Shown here: piece after piece, positions 36,241 through 44,908 of the stretch
Layout of the letters: each line of letters opens with the position of its first letter
Position numbering within the stretch: position 1 is the first letter of the stretch
Source of the DNA: JBDWFY01 sp039976075
Lineage (GTDB): Bacteria > Pseudomonadota > Alphaproteobacteria > Rhizobiales > Stappiaceae
Direction of reading: 5' to 3'
DNA: 64,000 bases
Assembly: GCA_039976075.1 (NCBI GenBank)
Contig: JBDWFY010000016.1
Span: 1-64,000, forward strand
Notes under the pieces: model-generated
Databases searched by the model: none
The model's input: the letters and a program-made list of their open reading frames with translations, nothing else
What the model was told of the DNA's origin: nothing
Translations under genes and position numbers: made by a program

Positions 36241-36276
36241 CTATCGCCTGATATTCAAATGAAAATCAGGCGATAG
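36241..36276. terminator. 12-bp hairpin between aglR and the aldo/keto reductase
   Basis: CTATCGCCTGAT (36241-36252) and ATCAGGCGATAG (36265-36276) are perfectly complementary across a 12-nt loop. It lies about 120 bp past the aglR stop codon and about 105 bp before the reductase start on the same strand. No T tract follows on the minus strand, so it may be a rho-independent-like pause, an mRNA-end stabiliser, or a processing site rather than a classical terminator. Confidence 0.5.
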
Positions 36277-36398
36277 AGAGAGACCGTAATCCTAGGGAAT
36301 TTCCACGCGCAGTCTATAGCGCTTGGGGTCTTTTCGAACCGCTTACTCAATTTTGGAAAGAGGATATCATACCTGACAAAGCCGGCTGCTATCCCACC

Positions 36399-37424
36399 TC
36401 AGCTCGCAGGTCCGGTAGACGTACCTACTGTCAGTTCCGCTTCAAGCAGTGTGTGCACTGGCTCTGAATCAGGCTGTTCGATGATTTGCACCAGCATCTG
36501 GGCTAATTTGGAACCAGCATCGCGAACGGATGATCGTGTTGCTGTAAAAATAGGGACGTCTCCTCCGTTATTCAAATACGAGAGGCGATCGTCATGCGTG
36601 ATAACCGAGATGTCACGTCCCATAACCAGCCCGCGTTCTTCGATTGCGCGGCGAACGCCCAACGCAATAATTATGGAAGACGTCAATATCGCTGTTGGTG
36701 CATCCGCACGATCGATCATATTCAACGTGGTTCGGAAGCCAAACTCTTCGGTCATTTCGTCTGCATAGAGGTGGTGTGGATTTGGCGATAATCCATGCGC
36801 TGCCATGGATTCTTCGAACCCGAGGCGGCGGCGGGCTGCAAAGTCCATATCCTCACTACCATTGAGCAAGGCAATGTTGCGATGGCCAAGATCGCAGAGA
36901 TGATCTGTCGCCCGACGAAACGCTGAGCGGTTGTTTACGTCGAGCCAGCTGTAGGGCTCAGTGCTGCCGCTTGAGCGTCCATGAACAACAAATGGCATGT
37001 TGAGGCCAAGCAGGAGCGGGATTCGCGGGTCATCCACGCGTGGTGAGTGCACCACGACACCGTCCACCGTACCGCGTGATTTCAATGACCGGTAGATATC
37101 AGACTGGTCAGCGCTTGCAGTCGGAACGGAGAGGATCATCTCGTAACCCGCACGAGTGAAGCCCTCACCTGCACCCGCGATGAAGTCTGCGAAAATGGGA
37201 TTTACCATCTCGTTTTTGTTGGAGGTCGGAATGATGTGGCCGATCGCAAAGGCTTTTCCAGTGGCCAAGCCCTTGGCGCGGGCAGAAGGCCGATAGTTAA
37301 AAGTCTTCGCTGCAGCAAGTACGCGTTGCCGTGTCATTTCATTGACTTCCGGAAAGCCGTTCAATGCACGACTTACGGTTGTCTGGCTTAGTTTCAGTTT
37401 CCGAGAGAGTTCTTTTAAGTTCAT
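36399..37424 (-). CDS. aglR: LacI-family repressor of the alpha-glucoside operon
   Basis: A 341-residue LacI/GalR repressor. The DNA-binding head is MNLKELSRKLKLSQTTVSRA followed by LNGFPEVNEMTRQRVLAAA with the hinge YRPSARAKGLATG. The ligand domain resembles periplasmic sugar binders (AIGHIIPTSNKNEMVNPIFA). It is divergent from aglE, exactly as aglR is in Sinorhizobium, and should release the operator on binding an alpha-glucoside or derivative. A half-operator next to its own start suggests autoregulation. The gene name rests on context. Confidence 0.88.
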   Translation of the reverse strand: MNLKELSRKLKLSQTTVSRALNGFPEVNEMTRQRVLAAAKTFNYRPSARAKGLATGKAFAIGHIIPTSNKNEMVNPIFADFIAGAGEGFTRAGYEMILSVPTASADQSDIYRSLKSRGTVDGVVVHSPRVDDPRIPLLLGLNMPFVVHGRSSGSTEPYSWLDVNNRSAFRRATDHLCDLGHRNIALLNGSEDMDFAARRRLGFEESMAAHGLSPNPHHLYADEMTEEFGFRTTLNMIDRADAPTAILTSSIIIALGVRRAIEERGLVMGRDISVITHDDRLSYLNNGGDVPIFTATRSSVRDAGSKLAQMLVQIIEQPDSEPVHTLLEAELTVGTSTGPAS

Positions 37425-37440
37425 TTACACACAATTACTC

Positions 37441-37448
37441 AAAGCGCT
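37441..37448. promoter_or_regulatory. Imperfect aglR-side operator
   Basis: AAAGCGCT, part of CTCAAAGCGCTACGAA, sits 17 bp upstream of the aglR start codon. It repeats the core of the perfect operator at 37592-37607, with a degenerate right arm. It would let AglR repress its own gene. Confidence 0.5.
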
Positions 37449-37554
37449 ACGAATTTCAAGTGCCGTTAGTCAACCAGTACCGTTTTGTCATTGTTTGCAA
37501 CACTTTTGCCTGTATATTGCCGTTTATCTATCAAAAACAAACTATTTTGGGGTG

Positions 37555-37583
37555 TTGACTAATCCGAAATATCGGTCATATTG
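37555..37583 (+). promoter_or_regulatory. Probable sigma-70-type promoter of the agl operon
   Basis: TTGACT at 37555-37560 and ATATTG at 37578-37583 are separated by 17 bp, close to the housekeeping consensus. The LacI-type operator begins eight bases past the -10 element, where a bound repressor would block initiation. Confidence 0.6.
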
Positions 37584-37591
37584 AAATTAAT

Positions 37592-37607
37592 ATCAAAGCG
37601 CTTTGAT
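37592..37607. promoter_or_regulatory. LacI/AglR operator, perfect 16-bp palindrome
   Basis: ATCAAAGCGCTTTGAT is a perfect palindrome with the central CG and AAAGCGCTTT core characteristic of LacI/GalR-family operators in alphaproteobacteria. It lies between the promoter at 37555-37583 and the aglE start at 37669. Confidence 0.85.
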
Positions 37608-37668
37608 TTTTATGTAGCCTTCAAAGAGGTTGTGTCAGAACGACATTGCGCAAAAGGGAGGATGTCAT

Positions 37669-38937
37669 ATGAAGATGAAATTGTGTGCCAGCATAATAGC
37701 GGCAGTGGCGATGAGCGGAGCCGCGCAGGCGGAAGATTTAACGGTCTTTGGGCCCTGGTTGGGACCAGATCAGGTAACTGTCGAGAAGGTGTTGGCAGAT
37801 TTTGCGACAAAATCCGGTCATAACGTGTCTTATGTCGGCTCGGATAGTTTTGAACAGCAAATCCTGATTGATGCCGAGGCCGGTTCAGCTCCGAACGTAT
37901 CAGTCTTCCCGCAGCCGGGACTGGCTTCCGATATGGCGCGACGCGGTTTCCTGACTCCACTCAAGGACGGCACGGGCGAATGGATTGCCGAAAACTATGC
38001 GGCGGGTCCGTCGTGGGTTGATCTGGGCACATATAAAGATGCGAGCGGGAACGACACGCTCTTTGGCTTCTTTTACAAGGTCGATGTGAAGTCGCTTGTC
38101 TGGTACAGCCCCGAGAATTTTGAAGATGCGGATTATGAAGTTCCCGAGACAATGGAAGATCTGAAGGCATTGACCGATCAGATCGTCGCAGATGGTGGTA
38201 CGCCCTGGTGTATCGGTTTGGGTTCAGGGGGGGCAACGGGCTGGCCTGCGACCGACTGGGTTGAGGACATGATGCTGCGTACGCAACCACCCGAAGTTTA
38301 TGACAAATGGGTGAGCAACGAGATTCCCTTCGACGCACCTGAAGTTTTGGGGGCCATAGAGGAGTTCGGACATTTCGCGCGTAATGACAAGTACGTCGCA
38401 GGCGGCGCAGGTACGGTGGCTTCGACTGATTTCCGTGATAGCCCGAAAGGTCTGTTTGCTTCGCCACCTCAGTGCTACATGCACCGTCAGGCTTCCTTCA
38501 TCCCCGCTTTCTTTCCCGAAGGCACGTCGGTCGGTGAAGATGCGGATTTCTTCTACTTCCCGGCATATGCAGGCAAAGATCTGGGAACGCCGGTTCTCGG
38601 TGCGGGGACGGTTTGGGGCATCACAAACGAGAACGAAGCTGCGCATGACCTGATTGCGTACCTTCAGTCAACGGACGCACATGAAATCTGGATGGGGCTG
38701 GGCGGTTTCCTGACGCCTCATAAGAGTGTGGATACGTCCAAGTTCTCGGATGAGGCAACAGCTAAGATGAACGACATTCTGCTGGCGGCAACGACCTTTC
38801 GGTTTGATGGGTCTGACCTGATGCCCGGCGGTGTTGGAGCCGGAACCTTCTGGACAGGTATGGTGGACTATGCGGGTGGTGCAGACGCCGCCAAAGTCGC
38901 CGGTTCGATCCAGGACAGCTGGGACTCACTAAAGTGA
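37669..38937 (+). CDS. aglE: Alpha-glucoside ABC transporter substrate-binding protein
   Basis: A 422-residue periplasmic binding protein for alpha-glucosides such as sucrose, maltose and trehalose. The start at ATG 37669 has GGGAGG seven bases upstream and yields the signal peptide MKMKLCASIIAAVAMSG ending AQA. The mature part opens EDLTVFGPWLGPDQV, and includes GTPWCIGLGSGGATGWPATD and AFFPEGTSVGEDADFFYFP, both typical of AglE. First gene of aglEFGAK; a 12-bp hairpin follows its stop, which commonly raises the level of the binding-protein mRNA segment. Confidence 0.9.
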   Translation: MKMKLCASIIAAVAMSGAAQAEDLTVFGPWLGPDQVTVEKVLADFATKSGHNVSYVGSDSFEQQILIDAEAGSAPNVSVFPQPGLASDMARRGFLTPLKDGTGEWIAENYAAGPSWVDLGTYKDASGNDTLFGFFYKVDVKSLVWYSPENFEDADYEVPETMEDLKALTDQIVADGGTPWCIGLGSGGATGWPATDWVEDMMLRTQPPEVYDKWVSNEIPFDAPEVLGAIEEFGHFARNDKYVAGGAGTVASTDFRDSPKGLFASPPQCYMHRQASFIPAFFPEGTSVGEDADFFYFPAYAGKDLGTPVLGAGTVWGITNENEAAHDLIAYLQSTDAHEIWMGLGGFLTPHKSVDTSKFSDEATAKMNDILLAATTFRFDGSDLMPGGVGAGTFWTGMVDYAGGADAAKVAGSIQDSWDSLK

Positions 38938-38958
38938 GCCTGCGGGTAGAATAAGATC

Positions 38959-38989
38959 AGGTAACCCCAATTGCTGGTTGGGGTTACCT
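38959..38989 (+). repeat. Stable stem-loop between aglE and aglF
   Basis: AGGTAACCCCAA (38959-38970) pairs perfectly with TTGGGGTTACCT (38978-38989) around a 7-nt loop. No T run follows, so it is not a simple terminator. Its place between the binding-protein and permease genes fits a 3' stabiliser or attenuating hairpin, as between malE and malF. Confidence 0.75.
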
Positions 38990-39049
38990 CGCATCTTCGG
39001 GCCGCCGTTAGGCCCTCAAAGCCAACAATTTGGATAGGGAGGATGTGCG

Positions 39050-40264
39050 ATGGAAGCCGCACTGTTGGGACTTGTGACCATCGTGATCGGTGTTGGGGGC
39101 TGTCTTCTCTACTATTATTTCTCGAACTTATTCCTCGACAAGGTTCTCTTCCCTGCCACCGGCCCGAACGCCGGCAGGAACATCAATCGCGCAAACTTAG
39201 TCCGCCCATGGCTATTTGTCCTGCCAGCGGTCCTGGCGCTGGGCCTGTACCTTGCCTATCCGGTTTTTGCGACTCTCTGGTACTCGGTCACCGACCGGTC
39301 ACAAGGTGGCGCATTCGTAGGCCTTCAGAACTATGGCCAGATGCTGGGAGAGCCCAAGTTCTGGGAAGCAATGCGTAACAACATGTTGTGGTTGATCATT
39401 GTGCCAGCGACCTCCACCGCAGCCGGTCTGCTGGTCGCGCAGCTGACGGACAGACTGAGCTGGGGAAGTATTGCCAAATCGCTAATCTTTATGCCAATGG
39501 CAATTTCGTTTGTCGGCGCTTCGGTGATCTTCAAACTCATTTACGACACAAGACCCGTAGATCAGGCGCAAATTGGCATAATGAACGCGGTCTGGTTGCA
39601 ATTCGACGGAGGAATCGGATCGTTTCTGTTCCTTCGACTTCTTCCCGCCTCCCTCATGTTGATTGCTGCGGCGATCGCACTTTATCTTGCTTGGAGTTTC
39701 TACAAGACTATCCAGGAAAAAGGTGGCGTACTTCTCCGAGGATTTGCGATTATCGCGCTGGGCTATTTCGCATTTGCATTCGGTGGCATCGCGTTCAGTG
39801 CACTGACGATGGCGTTTCCCTACGGCGAGCCCCAGACTTGGCTAACCATTCCCGGTTGGAATTCATTTCTTTTGATGGTCGTGCTGATCTGGATCCAAAC
39901 CGGATTTGCAATGGTTATTCTGTCTGCGGCGTTACGCGGGATTCCGGAGGAAACGGTTGAGGCCGCCATTGTTGACGGTGCCAATCCATTCCAAGTGTTT
40001 TTCAAGATCAAACTGCCTCAGATATCCGGCACCATCGTGGTGGTCTGGACCACGATTACACTAACAGTCCTGAAGGTCTTTGATATCGTTTTTGCGATGA
40101 CGAACGGCCAATGGGAAAGTCAGGTTCTGGCCAACTACATGTTCGACAAACTGTTCCGGGCCAATGACTGGGGAGTGGGATCTGCTGCCGCAATGGTGAT
40201 CATGTTGCTGGTTAGCCCGATCCTTATCTGGAATGTTTACAACGCCCGTAAGGAGATGCGCTGA
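39050..40264 (+). CDS. aglF: Alpha-glucoside ABC transporter permease
   Basis: A 404-residue inner-membrane permease. The unusual N-terminal helix and loop (MEAALLGLVTIVIGVGGCLL, then FLDKVLFPATGPNAGRNINR) are typical of AglF. The remaining hydrophobic segments carry the EAA coupling loop EAAIVDGANPFQVFFKIKLP near residue 310. It starts after GGGAGG 50 bp past the hairpin behind aglE. With AglG it forms the sugar channel. Confidence 0.9.
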   Translation: MEAALLGLVTIVIGVGGCLLYYYFSNLFLDKVLFPATGPNAGRNINRANLVRPWLFVLPAVLALGLYLAYPVFATLWYSVTDRSQGGAFVGLQNYGQMLGEPKFWEAMRNNMLWLIIVPATSTAAGLLVAQLTDRLSWGSIAKSLIFMPMAISFVGASVIFKLIYDTRPVDQAQIGIMNAVWLQFDGGIGSFLFLRLLPASLMLIAAAIALYLAWSFYKTIQEKGGVLLRGFAIIALGYFAFAFGGIAFSALTMAFPYGEPQTWLTIPGWNSFLLMVVLIWIQTGFAMVILSAALRGIPEETVEAAIVDGANPFQVFFKIKLPQISGTIVVVWTTITLTVLKVFDIVFAMTNGQWESQVLANYMFDKLFRANDWGVGSAAAMVIMLLVSPILIWNVYNARKEMR

Positions 40265-40291
40265 TGGCCCGCGACCGGACAGGAGCAAGTC

Positions 40292-41446
40292 ATGGATAAC
40301 ATTGCTGGAAGTAAATCGAGCCTTAGCTGGGTTGTACAGATCTCCGTCATCGCCCTGGTTGTACTCTGGTTGTTCCCAACAGTGGGCCTCTTTGTTTCAT
40401 CTTTTCGAACAGCGGACCAGATTACCGGATCGGGATGGTGGCAGTCGCTGTTCCCCACTGAGCAGAATGCTACACATCGCGCCACTGACCCCGACGATGA
40501 CGGCGTTCAGCAGTTGATTGACGGCAAATATGTCATCGATGGAAACATCTATGGTCAGGATTCCTCAGCACAGATCACGGCCTGGGGAATCTCATCCCGC
40601 GATGTCAAAGCATATGCACCTGGCGAGACAGCGACCTTCGGCGACGGAGAGACGATGACCGTCCAGTCAAACGGTGACTACCGCTGGACTGGAACTGAGA
40701 AACTTTCAGGACGGGGACAGCGGATTTTTGTTACCGCGACATCCGCACCAGAGTTCACCGCCTCAAATTACGGGACGGTTCTCACAGGAGGAGCCTCATC
40801 CGGCGGCATGACGCGCGCTTTTTTCAACACACTTACCGTCACGATACCCGCGACAATCATTCCAATTGTTGTAGCCGCATTCGCCGCCTATGCGTTGGCG
40901 TGGATGGATTTTCCCGGTCGGGCGATCCTGATCGCAATGATTGTGGGTCTGCTCGTGGTGCCGTTACAGCTGGCACTTATCCCGCTTTTACGGCTGCATC
41001 TGGAAATTGGTATCGGCAAGGGATATCTCGGCACCTGGTTGGCACATACCGGCTTCGGTTTGCCATTGGCGATTTATTTATTGCGCAATTACATGGTTGG
41101 GCTCCCCAAAGATATTATTGAAAATGCAAAAGTCGATGGGGCGACCGACTTCCAGATTTTCACCAAGATCATCTTGCCGCTATCGTTTCCGGCGCTGGCC
41201 AGCTTTGCGATATTTCAGTTCCTCTGGACATGGAACGATCTGCTTGTCGCGAAAGTTTTTCTAATTGATGCCACCGGTCAAACGACTGTGATGACCCAGC
41301 AAATTGTCGAACTTCTCGGAACTCGGGGGGGCAATTGGGAGATCCTGTCAACCGCGGCTTTTGTGTCAATCGCTGTGCCGCTCCTGGTCTTTTTTATGAT
41401 GCAGAAGTACCTGGTTCGTGGCCTCTTGGCCGGATCTGTAAAGTGA
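40292..41446 (+). CDS. aglG: Alpha-glucoside ABC transporter permease
   Basis: A 384-residue permease distinguished by a large periplasmic insertion (about residues 45-165) between the first and second hydrophobic segments, a known trait of AglG. The coupling loop is ENAKVDGATDFQIFTKIILP, and the protein ends YLVRGLLAGSVK, the conserved C-terminus of MalG-type permeases. AGGAG precedes the start. It lies 27 bp after aglF and 7 bp before aglA. Confidence 0.9.
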   Translation: MDNIAGSKSSLSWVVQISVIALVVLWLFPTVGLFVSSFRTADQITGSGWWQSLFPTEQNATHRATDPDDDGVQQLIDGKYVIDGNIYGQDSSAQITAWGISSRDVKAYAPGETATFGDGETMTVQSNGDYRWTGTEKLSGRGQRIFVTATSAPEFTASNYGTVLTGGASSGGMTRAFFNTLTVTIPATIIPIVVAAFAAYALAWMDFPGRAILIAMIVGLLVVPLQLALIPLLRLHLEIGIGKGYLGTWLAHTGFGLPLAIYLLRNYMVGLPKDIIENAKVDGATDFQIFTKIILPLSFPALASFAIFQFLWTWNDLLVAKVFLIDATGQTTVMTQQIVELLGTRGGNWEILSTAAFVSIAVPLLVFFMMQKYLVRGLLAGSVK

Positions 41447-41453
41447 GTAGAAC

Positions 41454-43106
41454 ATGAATCAGCATACATCGGTGCGCTGCCAATTCGATAATAAAGCAGA
41501 CTCGGATTGGTGGCGGGGTGCTGTGATTTACCAGATCTATCCCCGCAGCTTTCAAGACAGTAATGGCGACGGTATTGGCGATCTCATGGGGATTGTTCAG
41601 CGAATGCCCTATATCGCCAGTCTTGGTGTAGACGCAATCTGGATTTCTCCATTCTTTACATCTCCCATGAAGGACTTCGGATACGATGTCAGCGACTATT
41701 GCGATGTCGATCCAATGTTCGGGACGCTTGCGGATTTCGATGCTGTCGTGGACGCCGCTCATGCGGTCGGCGTGCGGGTGTTGATTGATTTGGTTTTGAG
41801 CCATACCAGCGATCAACATCCCTGGTTCTGTGAAAGCAAGGCCGGTCGAGACACTCCCAAGTCGGACTGGTATGTGTGGTCAGATCCAAAACCCGATGGC
41901 ACCGCTCCCAACAATTGGTTATCGATATTTGGCGGCTCGGCCTGGCAATGGAGTGCAGAACGCGAGCAATACTATCTTCACAATTTTTTGCCCTCACAAC
42001 CGGATTTGAACTTTCACTGCGAAGATGTGCAGCAAGCACTATTGGATGTGGCACAGTTCTGGTTGAACAGAGGTGTCGACGGGTTCCGCCTGGATACCAT
42101 CAACTTCTACGTTCACGATGATCAGTTGCGGGACAACCCACCCTTGCCGCTGGAAATGCGAAACGCAACTATTGCGCCGCAAGTGAATCCGTACAACCAT
42201 CAGGAACACACTTACGACAAGAACCGGCCAGAAAACCTTGATTTCCTACGCAGGCTTCGTGCGACGATGGAACCCTTTGGTGCAGCAGCTGTTGGCGAAG
42301 TTGGGGATGCTCAAAAGGGATTGGAGATCATGGGTCAGTACACCGCTGGCGATGATCTCATGCACATGTGCTACGCATTTGAGTTCCTCTCAAACGATCG
42401 CCCTACTGCATCTGAAATCGTGACTATCATGGATCGGGTTGACGAGGTTGCGGCGGATGGCTGGCCCTGCTGGGCATTCTCCAACCACGATACCGTCCGC
42501 CACGCGACCCGCTGGGGGTTGGAGCTCAACGGACTGAAACTAATGACAACACTGATGATGTGTCTGCGCGGGTCAGCATGCATCTATCAAGGTGAAGAGC
42601 TGGGTTTCGGTGAATCAGATGTAGCCTACGAAGATCTGCAGGATCCTTACGGCAAAGAGTTTTGGCCCGAATTCAAGGGTCGTGATGGTTGCCGCACGCC
42701 GATGGTTTGGGCAATGTCCAACCAGAACGGTGGCTTTTCTGAAGGTCGACCGTGGTTGCCCATTTCATCCGTGCATCAGATGCACTGCGTGACGAAGCAA
42801 GAAGATGAACCGGGTGCATTGCTTCACCACTATCGCAAAGCGATTGCATTTCGCCGGTCTCATTCGGCTCTGCGTATCGGCGCAAATGACAAGGTTAGAG
42901 CCTCCGGAGACGTTGTATATTTTCAGCGCATGTCGGCGGAGGAGCGGCTGCTGTGTGTATTCAATTTGTCGGACACGCCCTCTAATTTTGAACTGCCTAA
43001 AGGGCAATGGACACCCATCGGAGAAGAATTGGGCACAGCTCATGTCTCAGTGGACGGGAAACTGTACTTGGGACCCTGGCAAGTGTGCCTGGCTCAGGCG
43101 CAATAA
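41454..43106 (+). CDS. aglA: Alpha-glucosidase, GH13
   Basis: A 550-residue cytoplasmic glycoside hydrolase of family 13 that splits imported alpha-glucosides. It lacks a signal peptide. Conserved blocks: GVDAIWISPFF, DLVLSHTSDQHPWF, the nucleophile Asp214 in GFRLDTINFY, the acid/base Glu282 in VGEVGD, and Asp346 in FSNHDTVRH. GHs of this subgroup (oligo-1,6/alpha-glucosidase) usually have about 540-560 residues, as here. Its position between the permeases and AglK is the same as in Sinorhizobium agl. Confidence 0.93.
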   Translation: MNQHTSVRCQFDNKADSDWWRGAVIYQIYPRSFQDSNGDGIGDLMGIVQRMPYIASLGVDAIWISPFFTSPMKDFGYDVSDYCDVDPMFGTLADFDAVVDAAHAVGVRVLIDLVLSHTSDQHPWFCESKAGRDTPKSDWYVWSDPKPDGTAPNNWLSIFGGSAWQWSAEREQYYLHNFLPSQPDLNFHCEDVQQALLDVAQFWLNRGVDGFRLDTINFYVHDDQLRDNPPLPLEMRNATIAPQVNPYNHQEHTYDKNRPENLDFLRRLRATMEPFGAAAVGEVGDAQKGLEIMGQYTAGDDLMHMCYAFEFLSNDRPTASEIVTIMDRVDEVAADGWPCWAFSNHDTVRHATRWGLELNGLKLMTTLMMCLRGSACIYQGEELGFGESDVAYEDLQDPYGKEFWPEFKGRDGCRTPMVWAMSNQNGGFSEGRPWLPISSVHQMHCVTKQEDEPGALLHHYRKAIAFRRSHSALRIGANDKVRASGDVVYFQRMSAEERLLCVFNLSDTPSNFELPKGQWTPIGEELGTAHVSVDGKLYLGPWQVCLAQAQ

Positions 43107-43120
43107 TCGGGGAGGACGCA

Positions 43121-44212
43121 ATGGCTGATCTAAAGTTGAAAGACGTCGAGAAGACTTATGGGGGCGCTATTAATGTGCTCAAAAATATCAACTTGGACAT
43201 CAAGACAGGTGAATTGATAGTATTCGTCGGACCTTCGGGTTGCGGCAAGTCAACACTGCTTCGCATGATTGCGGGTCTGGAGAAAATCACCGGCGGGACG
43301 TTGGAGATTGATGGTACGGTTGTGAACGATGTGCCGCCTGCTCAACGCGGCATTGCCATGGTGTTTCAATCATACGCCCTTTACCCGCACATGACAGTTC
43401 GCGAAAACATGTCCTTCGCACTTAAGTTGGCGAAAAAGACGCCGGCCGAAATTGATGAGGCTGTTACAAAAGCCGCCAAAACGCTGCAGTTGGACGAGTA
43501 TCTGGACCGCCTTCCCAAAGCTTTGTCCGGTGGCCAGAGGCAGAGAGTTGCTATCGGACGTTCGATTGTTCGAGACCCTAAGGTCTATCTGTTTGACGAG
43601 CCTCTCTCGAATCTTGACGCAGCATTGCGCGTTGCCACACGCATTGAAATTGCGCAGTTGAAAGAGTCTATGCCCGAGAGCACGATGATCTACGTCACAC
43701 ACGACCAGGTGGAGGCCATGACTCTGGCCAGCCGCATCGTGGTCTTGGCGAACAAGGGCATTGCTCAAGTCGGCAGCCCGCTTGTGCTTTATGAGAGGCC
43801 GGAAAATGAGTTTGTCGCGCAGTTCATCGGTTCCCCTGCAATGAACCTGCTTGCGGGCGAGATCGTGGGCACCGGCGCTCAGACTACGATCAAGCTTGAT
43901 GGCGGAGGAACTGCGGTTTCCGCAGTGAATACACAGGCGGACGACATGGGTTTACGCGTGAATATCGGTGTCCGGCCCGAGGATTTGCTTGAAAGCACAG
44001 GCGATGACTACATTTTCGAAGGCACCGTAAATATCACTGAAGCGCTTGGAGAGGTGACACTGCTCTATTTCGACAAAGTTGGCGACAATGACCCGATAAT
44101 TGGCAAGTTGCCGGGAATTCATGCCGACCTACGTCGCAAGACGGTGCGGATGTCTGCAACCCCTGAAAAAGTCCAGGTCTTTCATAATGGTCAGTCACTC
44201 TATTACCGCTGA
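43121..44212 (+). CDS. aglK: Alpha-glucoside ABC transporter ATP-binding protein
   Basis: A 363-residue MalK-type ATPase. The start at ATG 43121 is preceded by GGGGAGGACGCA; a longer frame from 43007 would run back into aglA. Motifs are Walker A GPSGCGKST, MVFQSYALYPHMTV, signature LSGGQRQRVAIGRSIVRDP, Walker B YLFDEPLSNLDAA and YVTHDQVEAM, then a TOBE-type regulatory domain. It completes the agl importer and might also energise other permeases in the window. Confidence 0.93.
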   Translation: MADLKLKDVEKTYGGAINVLKNINLDIKTGELIVFVGPSGCGKSTLLRMIAGLEKITGGTLEIDGTVVNDVPPAQRGIAMVFQSYALYPHMTVRENMSFALKLAKKTPAEIDEAVTKAAKTLQLDEYLDRLPKALSGGQRQRVAIGRSIVRDPKVYLFDEPLSNLDAALRVATRIEIAQLKESMPESTMIYVTHDQVEAMTLASRIVVLANKGIAQVGSPLVLYERPENEFVAQFIGSPAMNLLAGEIVGTGAQTTIKLDGGGTAVSAVNTQADDMGLRVNIGVRPEDLLESTGDDYIFEGTVNITEALGEVTLLYFDKVGDNDPIIGKLPGIHADLRRKTVRMSATPEKVQVFHNGQSLYYR

Positions 44213-44245
44213 TACAGTTTCAAAAACACGCTACGGGAGATATTG

Positions 44246-44656
44246 ATGGATACACCAACACTCGTCGATATGGGCATCACATCACCTGGCGAAATATCTG
44301 ACTTTTCAGTTCGAAACGAAGCTTCTCGATTGGATGTGCTGACGATCTACTACAAGCGCAAAAAATTGTCTGTGCGTCCTGTCCGCCGAACTTACGAGTT
44401 TGGACGTTCGATTAAGACTGTCGTATCAGACAGTGGCAGCGCAACTATGGAGGAAACTTACGAGTTGTCTCCTATTCTTCAGGATGCGGTGAAAGAACTG
44501 CAAACCGTTCTTGGCCACAACAAACTGATCCACGACCCGAAGGACGTGGTCATGAAGAAGCTGGAGGACCTTCAGCAACTCGCTGAAGCTGGGGACAACG
44601 TGCCTGCAATTACGAAACAGCTTCAGGACATAAAAAAGCTTCTTGAAGACCTCTGA
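44246..44656 (+). CDS. DUF3461-family protein at the end of the agl operon
   Basis: A 136-residue cytoplasmic protein. TPTLVDMGITSPGEISDFSV, then ASRLDVLTIYYKRKKLSVRP and the segment YEFGRSIKTVVSDSGSATME closely follow the pattern of DUF3461 (P-T-L-x-x-M-G-I at the start, D-V-L-K-I-Y-F-K-R, F-G-R-x-x-K-T-V), best known in gammaproteobacteria. The C-terminal 50 residues look like a helical hairpin. GGGAGAT precedes the ATG, 33 bp after aglK on the same strand, so it is probably the last operon gene. No function is established for the family; an accessory role in alpha-glucoside use is speculative. Confidence 0.7.
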   Translation: MDTPTLVDMGITSPGEISDFSVRNEASRLDVLTIYYKRKKLSVRPVRRTYEFGRSIKTVVSDSGSATMEETYELSPILQDAVKELQTVLGHNKLIHDPKDVVMKKLEDLQQLAEAGDNVPAITKQLQDIKKLLEDL

Positions 44657-44908
44657 CCTGGAAAGTCCGTTGCAAGCTTTCTGTGTGGGAAAGCAATGTT
44701 GTTTGTCTTGGTTTGTGGCCCGCTCAACCGCGATATATGCATTTGCCTCAACAACGCACTCATCAGCCTGAGGTGCCGGTCGCTGGAATCTGGCCGATTG
44801 AACTGATTGTGTGCGTCTCTGCCGAACCTGTGCCGAGTTAATGGCGTGGCATAATACCAAAGGAACTCTGGATGCGTTACAGTCTGAAGCGTGTCCGACA
44901 GTGTCGCC

